64,000 bases of DNA, taken from Lunularia cruciata. Lineage: Eukaryota; Streptophyta; Marchantiopsida; Lunulariales; Lunulariaceae. Location of the stretch: positions 22,296,243 through 22,360,242 of the forward strand of contig OX419761.1 in assembly GCA_948567375.1 (NCBI GenBank). Direction: 5' to 3'. Shown one piece after another: positions 35,290 to 46,056 of this stretch (positions are counted from its first letter, which is position 1; every line of letters begins with the position of its first letter). Under the pieces are notes generated by a model. It worked only from the letters and a program-made list of their open reading frames with translations, ran no database searches and was not told where the DNA came from. The position numbers and the translations under genes were made by a program.

Positions 35290-36311
35290 GAAGGCCGAGG
35301 GCCTCTAGGGAAACGAGTGCGACAATTGGTAGATATGTGCCCAATACGGCCACAATTGTAACAACGGTGTTGTTCTCCTTGAGTCCCTTCTCCTCGTGGG
35401 ACTCCATCTCTTTGTTCTTCTACCCGTCCCCGCTCTCCTTGAAGCGGCCGTGCTCCTCGATTCCGAAATCAAAAGTTGCCCAATTCCATCGGTATTGGTC
35501 CACCCATGTGTGGCATTTCTGCCCAATAATGTTGAGGTGGAACAACTCCTTCACCTCCACCTAATGCTCCGGCTATTCTCTGTGCACAAGCAATAGCTTC
35601 AAATACCGTGCGAGGGTTTTGCACCATGACTTCTTGGCGAATCCACTCTTTCAACCCTCGTTTGAAATTGTCGAGAGCCTCTGCTGGACTCATGTTTGTA
35701 ATTGCAACTTGTAGATCCAGAAATGCCTCCACATACTCTTGTACGCTATTCTTCTGTCTCAATCTCCATAGTCGGGTTCGAGCCATCTGCACAAAATCCA
35801 CCGATTGGAAATTCTTGAGCAGTCCTTCTTGCATTGTTGTCCATGTGACCTCTCTTCTCTCTGCCAGCATGGATCATTCCCAAGCATCATACCATGTGAG
35901 GACTTTATCGGTCAAGTACCCACATGCAAACACATCTGCAGCATGCTTTGTGATCTCTATTGAGAACAATCAAAAATATTGATTCATTCTCGAGATCCAA
36001 TTCTCCACTACTCCCATCGTACGCTACCCCTTGTAAGGCTCAATGTTGCAGGTCTTCTTCATCCGGAGTAGCAATGTGGCTTCATCGTTGATAGGGTTCG
36101 TAGGCACGGGTGCCTCTCCAAGTACTTCAGTCGCAGGTACTGGGTTTTGATATGGCTCTTCTTCTTGCATGGCTTGATCGTTCTTGAGGATCTGCACTTG
36201 ACTTTGCAATGTCTCCATGGTCATCTTAATCTCTCGAAATTCATTCAACATCCCTTGCATTCCTTGCACCAGCTCTTGCAATTGCGGATCCATGGTTCCT
36301 GCAACACCCAA
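35290..36311 (-). pseudogene. Family-2 copy 1 gag
   Basis: Starts MGVAGTMDPQLQELVQG (36311). The capsid-like region reads WTTMQEGLLKNFQSVDFV, YVEAFLDLQVAI and AEALDNFKRGLKEWIRQEVM (retrotrans_gag), then an in-frame TGA after PIPMELGNF, then a nucleocapsid zinc knuckle CYNCGRIGHISTNC in the same frame. Other stops occur near 36010 and 35880. The TGA between capsid and knuckle also exists in copy 2. Confidence 0.8.
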
Positions 36312-36326
36312 TTGCTAACGTCTACT

Positions 36327-36756
36327 TCAATACAGAGTCAATATAATCACTCTAGAAGGTGCACGAACTATCGGAACTACCATTGGGACCTCAAAAGCTA
36401 TCACTCGTTGATAATACTCCTCACCAAAATTCCTAATCACAAAATCTCTAAACATCAATTTCGGCCTCACTACATAACGGATTTCTACTTGAGTGTTGAA
36501 AGGGAGAGGATTTGGGACATTCATATCCATATTATCATAATAGAATGTAGATCGTCAAATCCCACTCTCTGTCATATATCACCACAGGTAGAATCATTAG
36601 GTTTGGTGAGTTCATCACTCTGTCCATGACTTCCGCACCAAAGTGATAAACTAGCGATACTCTCATCTGCTCACGCTGGATATACATAACCTTGATGTGG
36701 AATGGGTTTGAAAATGGAAAGCTAGGTGCGGGAAATTGTCCCCCCGGCGCATCCAT
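36327..36756 (-). CDS. Family-2 copy 1 pre-gag ORF pair, unknown function
   Basis: Between the PBS and gag lie two small overlapping frames. The first (36535-36756) starts MDAPGGQFPAPSFPF and includes YHFGAEVMDRVMNSP. The second (36327-36530) starts MDMNVPNPLPFNTQ and includes EIRYVVRPKLM and RNFGEEYYQRVIAFE. Related frames exist at 54505-54726 and 58674-59163. The second resembles the prohibitin/SPFH pattern (RP, then GEDYxxRV) by eye. The two parts also resemble each other (NP.P, FG.E, RV, P.V.P.V). Not a standard Ty3/gypsy gene. Confidence 0.45.
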
Positions 36757-36884
36757 CCCATCCGCTCTCTAAAGTCTTTCCTAAGTCTAGCAATTACTCT
36801 ATGTTCTCCACCTCAAATTACTTAGTTTCAGTAGTTCGTGCTATTCCAAGAGGGGTGATCCACTCTCTTGGACTAGAACACTCG

Positions 36885-36895
36885 CTCTGATACCA
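36885..36895 (-). other. Family-2 copy 1 primer binding site
   Basis: The minus strand reads TGGTATCAGAG (continuing CGAG), matching initiator Met tRNA, one base from the LTR. Confidence 0.9.
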
Positions 36896-36896
36896 T

Positions 36897-37638
36897 TATA
36901 ATACTCCGAGGACAAGAGAAGAGAGAAAACACAGATTGCACACTCAAACATTTGATGCCCCAAGGGAGCACCTTCTCTTTATTATATAGACAAAGATGAT
37001 CTCATCCAAGGAAGCTCCACCATAGGATTAGGGACACAGATAGGTGACATGTCAGCAAGCTCCACCCTTGTGTTAATTACTTGGATGGGTGACCTGTCTG
37101 GTCTAGGTCCTATCTGGTTGGTCAAACGAGCTTTGACAGGAGGGAATCTTTTAGGGAATCTTCCTGTAGGAATCTCAGAATCACATGAGTAAGGTACCAT
37201 TGGAAAGCTCTCGACGAGACAAACCAGGGGGAAGGGAAGGCTAGCCTCTCCTCCATTGGGGGGGGGGGATTCTGCACATTTTCAAGGCCTAATTCATCCG
37301 TTTAGGCCTCCGAAATTGCCTTCAAAGATTTCAGACATATTTCGGTTCCTATTCTATTAGTAGAAGTTCCCTTTTGGTGATACATCTTTCTGATCTGTTT
37401 AGTCTATCATGTGTAACATCCTTCCAGATGTTACCAAACCAATTCTCACCTTTAAATCATATGTCTAGCTATTGGTTCTAAGGTTCTCAAGTCTATTTCG
37501 GTTTCTACCCTATTAGTAGAAGTACTCTTTTGGTGATACTTCTATTTGATCTATTTTGACCATCATGTATAACATCATTCTAGATGTTACCAAACCAAAT
37601 TTCACATCTAGATCATATGGCTAACCCTTGGTATTACA
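36897..37638 (-). repeat. Family-2 copy 1, 5' LTR
   Basis: 742 bp; the outer end reads GTATTACA before CTAAT. The inner end reads TATAATACTCC where TGTAATACTCC is expected. G11 run at 37258-37268. Confidence 0.93.
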
Positions 37639-37898
37639 CTAATACTCTATCTTACTACTCACAATTTATCTAATTTATTAACATAATGCAACACATCCAC
37701 CATTATCCATAAGTTAGAACTTGAAGTAGCAAGGGTTCCTCAGACAAGGTGATTATATGCAAAATATCCTGCCCAAAGAGCGAGATGATGAAATTGTGTG
37801 AAATGATGTTTGGGTAGTAGATACAAAAATCCCAATGGTTTGGCAGAAATAGATTTGGTGTTCCATAAATTCCATAAATTCTATCCATCCTATTCTTG

Positions 37899-37909
37899 CT
37901 CTAATACCA
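37899..37909 (-). other. Family-1 copy 2 primer binding site
   Basis: The minus strand reads TGGTATTAGAG, one mismatch to the initiator Met tRNA PBS, adjoining the 5' LTR. Confidence 0.75.
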
Positions 37910-37910
37910 A

Positions 37911-38312
37911 TGTAAAGACCAAGACTAAGGAGAGCAAAAATAAGAGAATGGAAGATCACATTAGGATACTTGAATGTGGGTAAACTCTGAATACCTAGAA
38001 TGAGCTTTGCCTTTGGTATTTATAGGGAGCATACAAGGCTCTTGAGAAGCTTCTTAAGAAGCTTCCTTGAGCCACTTCTTGGAGTGCAAGCCAAGTTAAC
38101 CAAAAAGCTTCTCAAGAAGCTTCCTTTTGGGAGCCACCTACTCGGCTTGCAAGCTAAGCTAGTTGGAAGCTTCTAGAAGCTACTTACTTGGGGTGTAAGC
38201 TAAGCTAGCCGGGAAGCTTCCTAAATACTTGTAGAATATTCCAGGTTAATTTTTCTTATTTGCTACTTTGTTAGCCCTAACTAAATTCATTGTTAAACTC
38301 CATATTGTTACA
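37911..38312 (-). repeat. Family-1 copy 2, 5' LTR
   Basis: Starts TGTAAAGACC and ends ATTGTTACA on the plus strand. Same GAAGCTTC-rich body and TATA motif as the other copies. Confidence 0.9.
38166..38178. promoter_or_regulatory. Heat-shock element motif in family-1 LTR
   Basis: GAAGCTTCTAGAA, a perfect GAAnnTTCnnGAA at the conserved position. Confidence 0.65.
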
Positions 38313-38529
38313 AGAAAGATTGTTGGACTCTTAAGCAGACCATTAGAGTACCATAAGCTAATTTAGAGTACCATATTATAAACCTCCCCAATATCTTTAT
38401 TGAAGGTAGCAAACAATCAAGAGAAACTTGTGGAAGAGGTTTGTTTACATGCAAGAAAAAAGCATAAATTTGGAAATCATTGTTTTTAGTTATCACCTTT
38501 TAAACACAACATATTCATGCATAATAAAC

Positions 38530-38790
38530 TCCTTTTTGGATGAGAAAAACCCAAACACTGCCAAGCAAACCCATAACCAATATGGATTCATATGCACAAG
38601 CAAACTTATATTCTCATTATAGAATCCATCCATGGAAGCAAATCCATAATGTGGCGAGCAAACCCATGTAAGCAATTCCAACATAAAATGAGAAAGCCCA
38701 ACCTTTCCTTTGTGCGACTGCATATGCATCCAAGAAAACCCATTCATATACAAGCAAATCCATATGCTTATGAGAAAACTTAAAAATATA
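38530..38790 (-). repeat. Cluster of GAGCAAACCCAT-like words (inverted relative to 26580-26880)
   Basis: AAGCAAACCCATAA, AAGCAAATCCATAA, GAGCAAACCCATG, AAGAAAACCCATTC and AAGCAAATCCATAT recur. They are the reverse complement of the words beside transposase B, so the two clusters face each other across the family-1 insertion. Confidence 0.5.
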
Positions 38791-39312
38791 CAAAACAAAG
38801 TTTCCTTTATATAATTTTGATACATTACAAGAGTAATTTGTTGTGACCACTAGAATTTCCAACATGGTATCATGGGCGATTAATATGCATTTCATCTATT
38901 TTCAAAAGCATAATGACAAGGCTCTTGATTTCTTGTGCAATTTCCTAGCCTTGGCTAATTCCAATGTCATCTGATATTGCTGTTAGGATTTTGCTACTCT
39001 TTCCTTAAATCTTAATTTTTGAGCTTTTGATCATTCTTGTGCTTCTACCTTGACCCTGAGTTTTTCTATTTTAGCATTCTTTTGACCATTGGTATGAGTT
39101 AAAAAACACCCCTCTCTAGCTTTCAATGAATCAAACTTCAATTTTGTATTGTTTGCCATATTTTAAGCAAAAGCAATATGCGTTGGGAAATTCTTGGAAT
39201 TTGACTCCAAGGACTTGCTCCTTTTGCATGAATAACCCTTTTGCTCATGCTTTCCCTCCCTATCTTGGCCATTTTGTCCATCTTATCCTCTTTTTTTCTC
39301 TTGCTTGTGCAC

Positions 39313-40015
39313 TCAAATCCTCTTAAGTTCTACCAATCTCTTCTGGTACTCTTGTGTTCCTCTTTGTAATTGGTATATCCTCCTTTTCTTAAGTAAAGCT
39401 AAATGGTTCACTTTGTGTTTATCTTGATAGACTAAAATCAAATAGCCTTTCCTCTTGGTACTTAGACTGATTATTGGTATTGATCTATGCATAAGAAAAG
39501 CTTGTGAAGTTCCTAACAAAGGAAAATCTTTCCTTGACATTTCTTCCTCATCTTTAAGTGTCACTCTACACATTCATTCTCATTGCATGCTCATTCATAA
39601 ATATTATATTCACTCCATATCTCCAAATTTACAAGAGCAGGGAAGAGATATGTGCTATGCTCCTAAATAATGCACACATTCCATAAAACAAAGCACAAAT
39701 TTTTTTAAGTTTATCCTCTATCATGATCCACCTACATTTGATCTCCTTTTTCATGAGACCCTTACCCATGGATTTGTCCTTCTCATTATGAGAAGTCTTG
39801 TAGGGCTTCAAAAACCAAGCCCATTTCTTCTTCTTCAATTTCTCTTTGTTCATGAATAAAGTTAATCCATTACCAAATCTCATAAGGAAGGTGATCATGT
39901 AGTTGAATGCAATGTTTTTCTGAATTGGTTTCTTGCTATTGCCACCATAGATCTGTTTAGCATGCTTTGGATCTTCAAGATAATCAAGAATTTGATTGTA
40001 ATGATGTGACACCAC
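39313..40015 (-). pseudogene. Harbinger locus B: probable DNA-binding ORF1 remnant
   Basis: The open part 39629-40015 reads YNQILDYLEDPKHAKQIYGG, FNYMITFLM, then KKKKWAWFLKPYKTSHNEK, GKGLMKKEI, EDKLKKICALFYGMCALF. This matches the layout of trihelix-like proteins I know from moss transposons (YxxxLxYL...P; RW..Y...Y..; G.GLT; QKLE.MCP.F.RMDALF). The downstream frame 39313-39573 has a lysine-rich KKRRIYQLQRG stretch. It faces transposase B across the intergenic insertion, as ORF1 faces the transposase in element A. Judged by eye, with several frame breaks. Confidence 0.4.
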
Positions 40016-40672
40016 CTAAATCAATCTTCCTCACATTTTCCTTTGCTTGAAGCACTAATAGAAGGGGTAAGGCATTTAGGTTTACTCCTTAGAGCAATAA
40101 ATAGAGCAGATGTTGCAGAACAAAATATTTTCAACAACTCTTGAAATCCTAAACTTTGTGCATGTGTTGGAATAGAATACTATCGGAAGGAATGAAACTA
40201 GGATTAGAATTGTAAAGACTAGGAAAAGAAATGCACTCTGTGTATAAAGGAGGGGGATTGGAAGCAAAATTGATATCAAATAATCCTATTGGATATACAC
40301 TCCATGGTATTTAATCTAATCTTTCAATTCCCAAGTGTAAGTGTTAATGATGGCATACCATGAATTTCTTCAATCAAGTGTACCATGAATCTCTCTAAGA
40401 TGGCGCTATATCTAAACTCCTAAATCCCACATTGGTGCACATTAATCAATCAAGATTACATTTTGATTGCATCTCACAATTTTTGGAATTCAACTCTTGC
40501 TTGTGAATAGCTCCTCTTTGATTATTGGACTCAAATCCCCCTTTGATCCGCAAATTCTAATTTATGCTATAGGTGTTTGAATTTCCATTATGACATAAAT
40601 CATGTTAGAAAAATTTCTCATTAATGTACATTACTTGTAATTCTGGCCCTAAAGCTCCCATAACACACATTT

Positions 40673-41196
40673 TGTAATAGGCCAAAGACAATTGCACACA
40701 AGATTGCAACTCCCAAAATCTTTGATGCTCTAAAAGAGCACTTTGTCTTTATTATATAGCAAATAGGATCTCTCAAATGTAGCTACACCCTTAGATTAGA
40801 TACATGGATTGGTGATATGTCAACCCTCATTCCATTTGGTCGCTCAAATGAGTTTGACCAAAGGGAATATTTTTGTAAAAACTCAAAACCATACAAAAGA
40901 GGTATTGTTGGAAAGATCTCAACAAGACAAATAGAGAGAAGGAGGAGGAAGCAATGGTTTCTCCTTTAAGGGGGGGGGGACTTAGAATTTTGTTTTGGAG
41001 GCCTAATTCTTTTGTTTAGGCCTCCAAAATTGGCTATGAAATTTTTGATGTGTTTTTAACCTTTGCCTTATTAGTAGAAGTCCTCTTTTGGTGACTCTTA
41101 TATTTGATCTACTTAGACTATTATATATAACATCTCTAAAGATATTACAAAGCTAATTATCACTTGCAGTTGATTTATCTAGCTAATGATATTACA
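40673..41196. repeat. Solo LTR related to family 2
   Basis: Diverged LTR: starts TGTAATAGGCC and ends GATATTACA, with family-2 words in order (TTGCACAC, CTTTATTATATAG, TTGGAAAG, a G10 run, TTTAGGCCTCCAAAATTG, TATTAGTAGAAGTCC). No internal sequence adjoins it. The flanks CATTT (40668-40672) and CATAT (41197-41201) match at four of five positions, as expected for an old target duplication left after LTR-LTR recombination. Confidence 0.8.
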
Positions 41197-43600
41197 CATA
41201 TCCAACCCAAAGTACTATTTATGAAACAGTAGGTAACAACCTATAATAGCCCATAACCTTTCTCTACGGACTGTTCTCTTTTACTTGAAATTTTTTGTTA
41301 CAAGACCTCACAAAAAAGGTCATGGGACATGTCCTATAGCCATAACCTTCTTGTCAATTCAAGAAATGAAACCTTCTATTGCACTTACCATAGTTGTTAT
41401 TATATGTGTGATGCTACAATCCTTTACAAAATACATATAATGGGTTGTATTGCCAGTTTTATTAACAACATATTTTTTGATACCATTGCAACTCTGAAAA
41501 AATGTTGAAAGAATTCAGTTGATACTGATAAAATTGGTGTATGCTTTAGATAAAACTTATAGAACTTAATAATATGATTCACTTAAATGTATTTTGGACT
41601 ATTTCATGTGTTTCCTATATAAGATGTATCATCTTGAATTACAAGTTTGGATTGACTTCACATCAACATAATGCTGATATTGAAGATGAGTGAAATCTGT
41701 AAAGTTTGATGGGGTTAAAACATCTTTGTGACTAAAAATAAAAATAAAAATCAATCTACAAATTTTAAATAGGTATATATATATATATATATAGAATACA
41801 AGAGAAATAAAGTTTAATCTTCTAAGAAGATCAATTGCATCTCTAATGAACAAGAATCTATTATATATTTCATTTATTTTTATTCTATTATTTTGCATAT
41901 ATTATTTTCTTTATGATTTTTCTATTTTAGAAATAATTTTGAAATATAAATTTTTATTTTGGTTGTTAATACTAGTTATTCATTATATAAATTCTATAAT
42001 ACTATATTTTTTTAATTTAAAATTAAGGGATAAAAATATTTTTGAGATAAATAATAATGGATCATTGGTAGTTCCATGAACATAAGTTTGAATTTGAAAT
42101 TTAAAAACGATTTATTTTTTATTTTTTTTATTGACAATTTCCTTAGTGACCCTTCCATTTGTCTAAATGAGTTATCAAAAATGATTGATACTTTTACTAG
42201 ATATATTAGTTATTTCCTTATGATTTAAAAGTATTTCTCAGTCGATGTCACGGTGCGCTATACACATAGTTTCTATCAAATAATCATACAGATGTTAATA
42301 TACATGTGCTAGCGATAATAATTCAATATAAACTATGGAAAGGTCGATCAATTTGACGGCTCAATAAGGATAAAAGATGTATTTGGACGCTTTATTAATA
42401 TAAGTAATAAATTTATTAATTATCAAGATTAAGAAAAATATCAGGATAATGGATAACCTCTAGAATTGTTTTTTTATTATCTTGATTGAAAAGCACTTAT
42501 ATTCATTTCTTGAAGAAGTTATTTCTGTATTCATTTATAAATATTTTTCCAACATTGTTTACTACTCTACTGAAGTAGACGACTGGATATCAGAGAAAGG
42601 AAACTACCTTTTTATATGAACGTTCAAGCAAGCATACTAAATTATTATAAATGAGTTTACGAATATAAGATTTATATTTACAGCGACAGCAGTTAATAGT
42701 TAAATAAATCACAACGAGAGAAGCAAGGATATTCAGTTGAACATTAAAAATTATTTTATTTGTTTGAAAATTTTTTTCCAAGAGTAAAGGATAATCTTAT
42801 TTCACTTCTCCTCTTAACAAAATGTATAAATGGTAGTGGCAAGTTAAAGTCTTTAGAAATTTTAGTCATATATTGAAAATATATAATTTTTTAATTTCAT
42901 GTTAATAGGAAATGAAAAGATGATATAATTGAAAAACATGAAATATTTCTGTATAGAGAGCTTAGTGAACTTAGGTGCCTCTTAAGATTGAATCTGCTCA
43001 ACTTTGTCCACAATAATTTAAAAATATGATAAATCTATAGATTTTTATAACTAAAATTTATACAAATACCCCTGAAAAGATGGGAAATGATGATAATACC
43101 ATTGAAACACTTTTAATTGCAAAAATACTCTTGGTTGATTGGGGAGGCACGCGGGTTTAGGTGAATTGGTGCCCTATCAAACTCGCACGCCCAAAGGAAA
43201 CCACAAAAGCCAAAATGATATAAACCAGAAATGTTGCATTGCAGTCCAAAACTCCTAGTCGGGTTGGTCACCCTAGTTAAAGTGTATTCTTTGAAACGAA
43301 GAAAGTGATGAAATTAGACAAGTGCATTGCAAAAGATGTCATATATCAAAGCATTGTAAAGAGCCAATTTAGTTAGAGGGTATTTAAAAAAAATGAAAGA
43401 TAGTTTAAAGATAATAAATTTGATTTGACTTGCTCTAATATCATTATGAATTAAAAAACATCAAACCTAATATATATATATATATATCACCACCTGTGAC
43501 CCTGAATCCCAACCAGCCAAGTGTATGATTTAATTGTTGTTAGGGGTACTTTTGGTAATTTCCCAACTTGAGGGAGGCATTTATGTAAATTTCCCATTTT
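41197..43600. other. AT-rich region without recognised genes
   Basis: Contains short AT microsatellites (41774-41793; about 43470-43487) and long poly-A/T stretches. A 77-codon plus-strand frame at 41846-42079 is hydrophobic, but only because the DNA is AT-rich. No RNA gene or transposon protein was found. Confidence 0.6.
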
Positions 43601-43859
43601 ATAATTACTCTCTATCTTATTGTCTTATCTGTGTTCTTGGTGAATGTGATGTAAGAACCGGTTCATGGGAGGCTGCATCCATCTAGTAATAAACGGTTGC
43701 CACGTGCCTGTAGATGTTCATAGGAATCACTGGGAAGTTTACCGGTAAGACACAGAAACCTCAACACCTTGAAGAACTGGCTAATGGTCTCTGGAGTCTC
43801 TCTGCACACTACGAGGAATTGGACAAGAATCGAAGCAATGTTATTAGCTATGATAGACG

Positions 43860-43990
43860 TTTTCTCTCATTTTGTTTCTAAGGGCTCAGCCCAATTTTGC
43901 CTTTAATTTCTTATCCTTGTACGGCTTAATGGGTCTTTCCCATCCTTCTTGTTTTCCTACGCGGTCGCTTTCGACTTTTTGAGAGGGCTT
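43860..43990 (-). repeat. Short dispersed repeat, copy 3 (reverse orientation)
   Basis: The minus strand reads AAAGCGACCGCGTAGGAAAA, then GGGAAAGACCCATTAAGCC and AAAATTGGGCTGAGCCC, parallel to 15533-15665. Confidence 0.5.
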
Positions 43991-44385
43991 TTTCTATTAA
44001 GGGTTATAGACAAGATAGGGCTGCAGACTATTGTGACCGAGAAAAAGTGCCTAGAGTGGGATCCCGATAGACTATTCATGAGCAAAAGGATTTCAACGTG
44101 CACCTGATGTGAGAGGATCCCGGCATGACACTCATTCCAGAATTTCATGCGGAGGAGGATCCGTTCTTGCCCGAAGTGAAAGGAAGAAGCCAGGGCCTCG
44201 CTTGGAGTAAAAATCTCCACATAACCTGGTCCAGGGACATGGAAAACGTACATTGGGCTAGTAGAGTACCGATTCTGATTAAGTTTCCGGCACTTATGAA
44301 ACTGATCCATGTACCAGATTTCCGGCTGTAGGGATCCATGTACTAGATTACCCACCTGATCAATAGTCTAAGAGTGATGGTGATA

Positions 44386-44717
44386 TCATGATCTTCCAAG
44401 GTTCCTACAGTAGGTTGGTTTTGTGTTTCCTGTATATTTGCAGAAGCTCTTCTTGTTAGTGATATCCCACTCTTGCACGGTCAAAGCAAGTTTGTTCAAC
44501 TTGCCTGGCACAATTTGCGTTTCACCATTCGCTATACGATATTTCGTAAAGTTTAACCCGTTAAACATTAAAATCGAAATGCGGTCGGGTCCTGGTGCAG
44601 ACAGACGAATAAGAGATTGCGGACGGTGTACCTTGAAAATTTCTTGGTTCTTCCGTGCATCACTTACAAACGTGTCCCGGTGTTAGCGTTGCTGTCGATG
44701 TCCGGTATAAACACATC
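44386..44717 (-). pseudogene. Exon-like segment of an unidentified gene (Ig-like repeat?)
   Basis: After an acceptor-like CACTACAG at 44718, the minus strand reads DVFIPDIDSNANTGTR, then, after a one-base frame change, SDARKNQEIFKVHRPQ, LIRLSAPGPDRISILMFNG, KYRIANGETQIVPGKLNKLA and LTVQEWDITN. Composition is less AT-rich than the surroundings and resembles MLH1 exons. The order RLSAPGP...NGE..PGKL..L.L.VQ.WD recalls the Ig-like repeats of the SMCHD1/GMI1 group of SMC-hinge proteins. That is only a suggestion from pattern; the gene is not identified. The frame change suggests a damaged copy. Confidence 0.35.
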
Positions 44718-44973
44718 CTGTAGTGTGGGGAGGTTTATTTGCATAACACACAACTATGGCTGAATCGTACGTGTACAGCAGTCCTGTAACTGAGACAAAC
44801 TTGTTTGAGTCATCGCTACCTGTTCATCTAGTGTAATATGACGTATCTGGTGCTTGAAGCTAACTTTACATTGCCCTCGACAAAGGGATATCAGATCTGA
44901 ATATTTGAGTCTGCAGCTTGATACTTCTCACGCATACAGATTTTCCTTGTGAGAGGTATGAAATGAACAGTAC

Positions 44974-45107
44974 TTTCTTAAACTTGCTCCTTGTTGTGCG
45001 GGTAAAGGTTCATCCCTGATAATCTTACCATCATGCTCAACCAGAGAGACGGCATTCCGCATATCGTCCATCACTGCTTGGTTTGACAGACGACCCAAAG
45101 ATGCCAC
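44974..45107 (-). pseudogene. Second exon-like segment, upstream of 44386-44717
   Basis: The minus strand has a splice-acceptor-like ATCCAG, then an open 134-nt stretch reading VASLGRLSNQAVMDDMRNAV, SLVEHDGKIIRDEPLPAQQG and ASLRK, and then GTACTG as a possible donor. It has the look of a real exon, but I do not recognise the protein. A further possible segment near 45452-45560 (LPSMDKSVV before GTAAGA) may belong to the same gene. Confidence 0.35.
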
Positions 45108-45639
45108 CTGGATCGAATCGGATAACGTATTTACAGTAGTGGAGTTGAATTTTAGGTACCCAATGCAAAGGCGTAGTCTTAAAATAAACCACGTCGTCTA
45201 CTCAACAAGTATTATTGAGATACATTTAATGCCGATTGTGATGTGGAGCCGAGCTGGCTCTATCTCTGCTTTTTTTTCTGAGGTGGGACTACATGCGTAT
45301 ATGCCTGTAAGGTTAGCTTTTATTCTTGTGGCCCTGTTCCTGAGTGGAACGAATAGAAAAGACGAGATTTTGTGTCATGGGATCAGGTACTAATGAAGAA
45401 TGTGGAAAACTGCGTGATCAAAGCTCACCTTCCATTCCTCAGATTCTTACCTACAACGGACTTGTCCATGGACGGTAAGTCGCAAAGGATGTACATGTAT
45501 GGTTTGAGGAGAAAACACAGCCGCAAGATGTCTGAGCCTCGATTTACCCTATGCAATTACCACGACGTAATGCAGTAGGTGTAGAATGAGTTACATCTTT
45601 CAACTTTAAAAAAAGGAAAAAAAGAAAGGGCGACCGCGA

Positions 45640-45892
45640 AGAAAACACTAAGGTGAAGGTCCAATTCAAAAATACACATGTTATGCATGCACCATGGTCT
45701 ACACAAGAAGATATGGTGGTTCACCATATTGAGGTTACGTCAAGGGGAACACACAAAATAGCATTTCTGATCATCAAAGTAATGTGTCCTGGAGAGCTTC
45801 TACTAGCTCGCACATATAGTAGTCTAGTCCTAGACTACCTGATCACAATCAGACTAACTCGAGTTACTCAAGACTTGAATTAACTCCCAACA
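45640..45892 (-). repeat. Copia 3' LTR, partial or with unclear outer end
   Basis: On the minus strand the LTR starts TGTTGGGAGTTAATTC right after the purine tract AAGGGGGAGAT (45893-45904). The outer end cannot be fixed because no second LTR is available for comparison. Confidence 0.6.
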
Positions 45893-46056
45893 ATCTCCCC
45901 CTTGACTCATGTCTTGGGGTGCTTAACCTCTATAACCTATATGATTTCTTTGTGGGAAGTCCTAGAAGGAAGCCTAACATAGGTCCTTATGTAAACTAGA
46001 GTTAACTAGAACTAAGCCGTAGCCTAAACAGGATAGAAATAGAGATGACACAACTT

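Larger units (their letters stand above)
31025..37638 (-). mobile_element. Family-2 chromodomain Ty3/gypsy retrotransposon, copy 1
   Basis: 6614 bp, LTRs at 31025-31769 and 36897-37638, minus orientation, with a perfect 5-bp target duplication CTAAT (31020-31024 and 37639-37643). It is inserted in family-1 copy 2. Order: LTR, PBS, two small pre-gag ORFs, gag with a zinc knuckle, protease, RT, RNase H, integrase with a C-terminal chromodomain, polypurine tract, LTR. The chromodomain marks it as a chromovirus. Only a few point lesions interrupt pol. About 15 differences are seen in the first 440 aligned LTR bases, so the insertion is moderately young. Confidence 0.96.
27425..38312 (-). mobile_element. 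Family-1 Ty3/gypsy retrotransposon, copy 2 (with a nested element)
   Basis: LTRs at 27425-27819 and 37911-38312, minus orientation. The flanks GGAAA and AGAAA match at four of five positions, suggesting a decayed target duplication. It contains family-2 copy 1 (31025-37638) inserted near its gag start. Without that insert it is about 4.3 kb, shorter than copy 1, because the integrase region is deleted near 28078-28085. It sits between the convergent genes of Harbinger locus B. Confidence 0.88.

Noticed and set aside
41846-42079. 77-codon hydrophobic frame that could be a membrane peptide
   Set aside because: The hydrophobic F/I/L/Y content follows from extreme AT richness; no start context or neighbour supports it.
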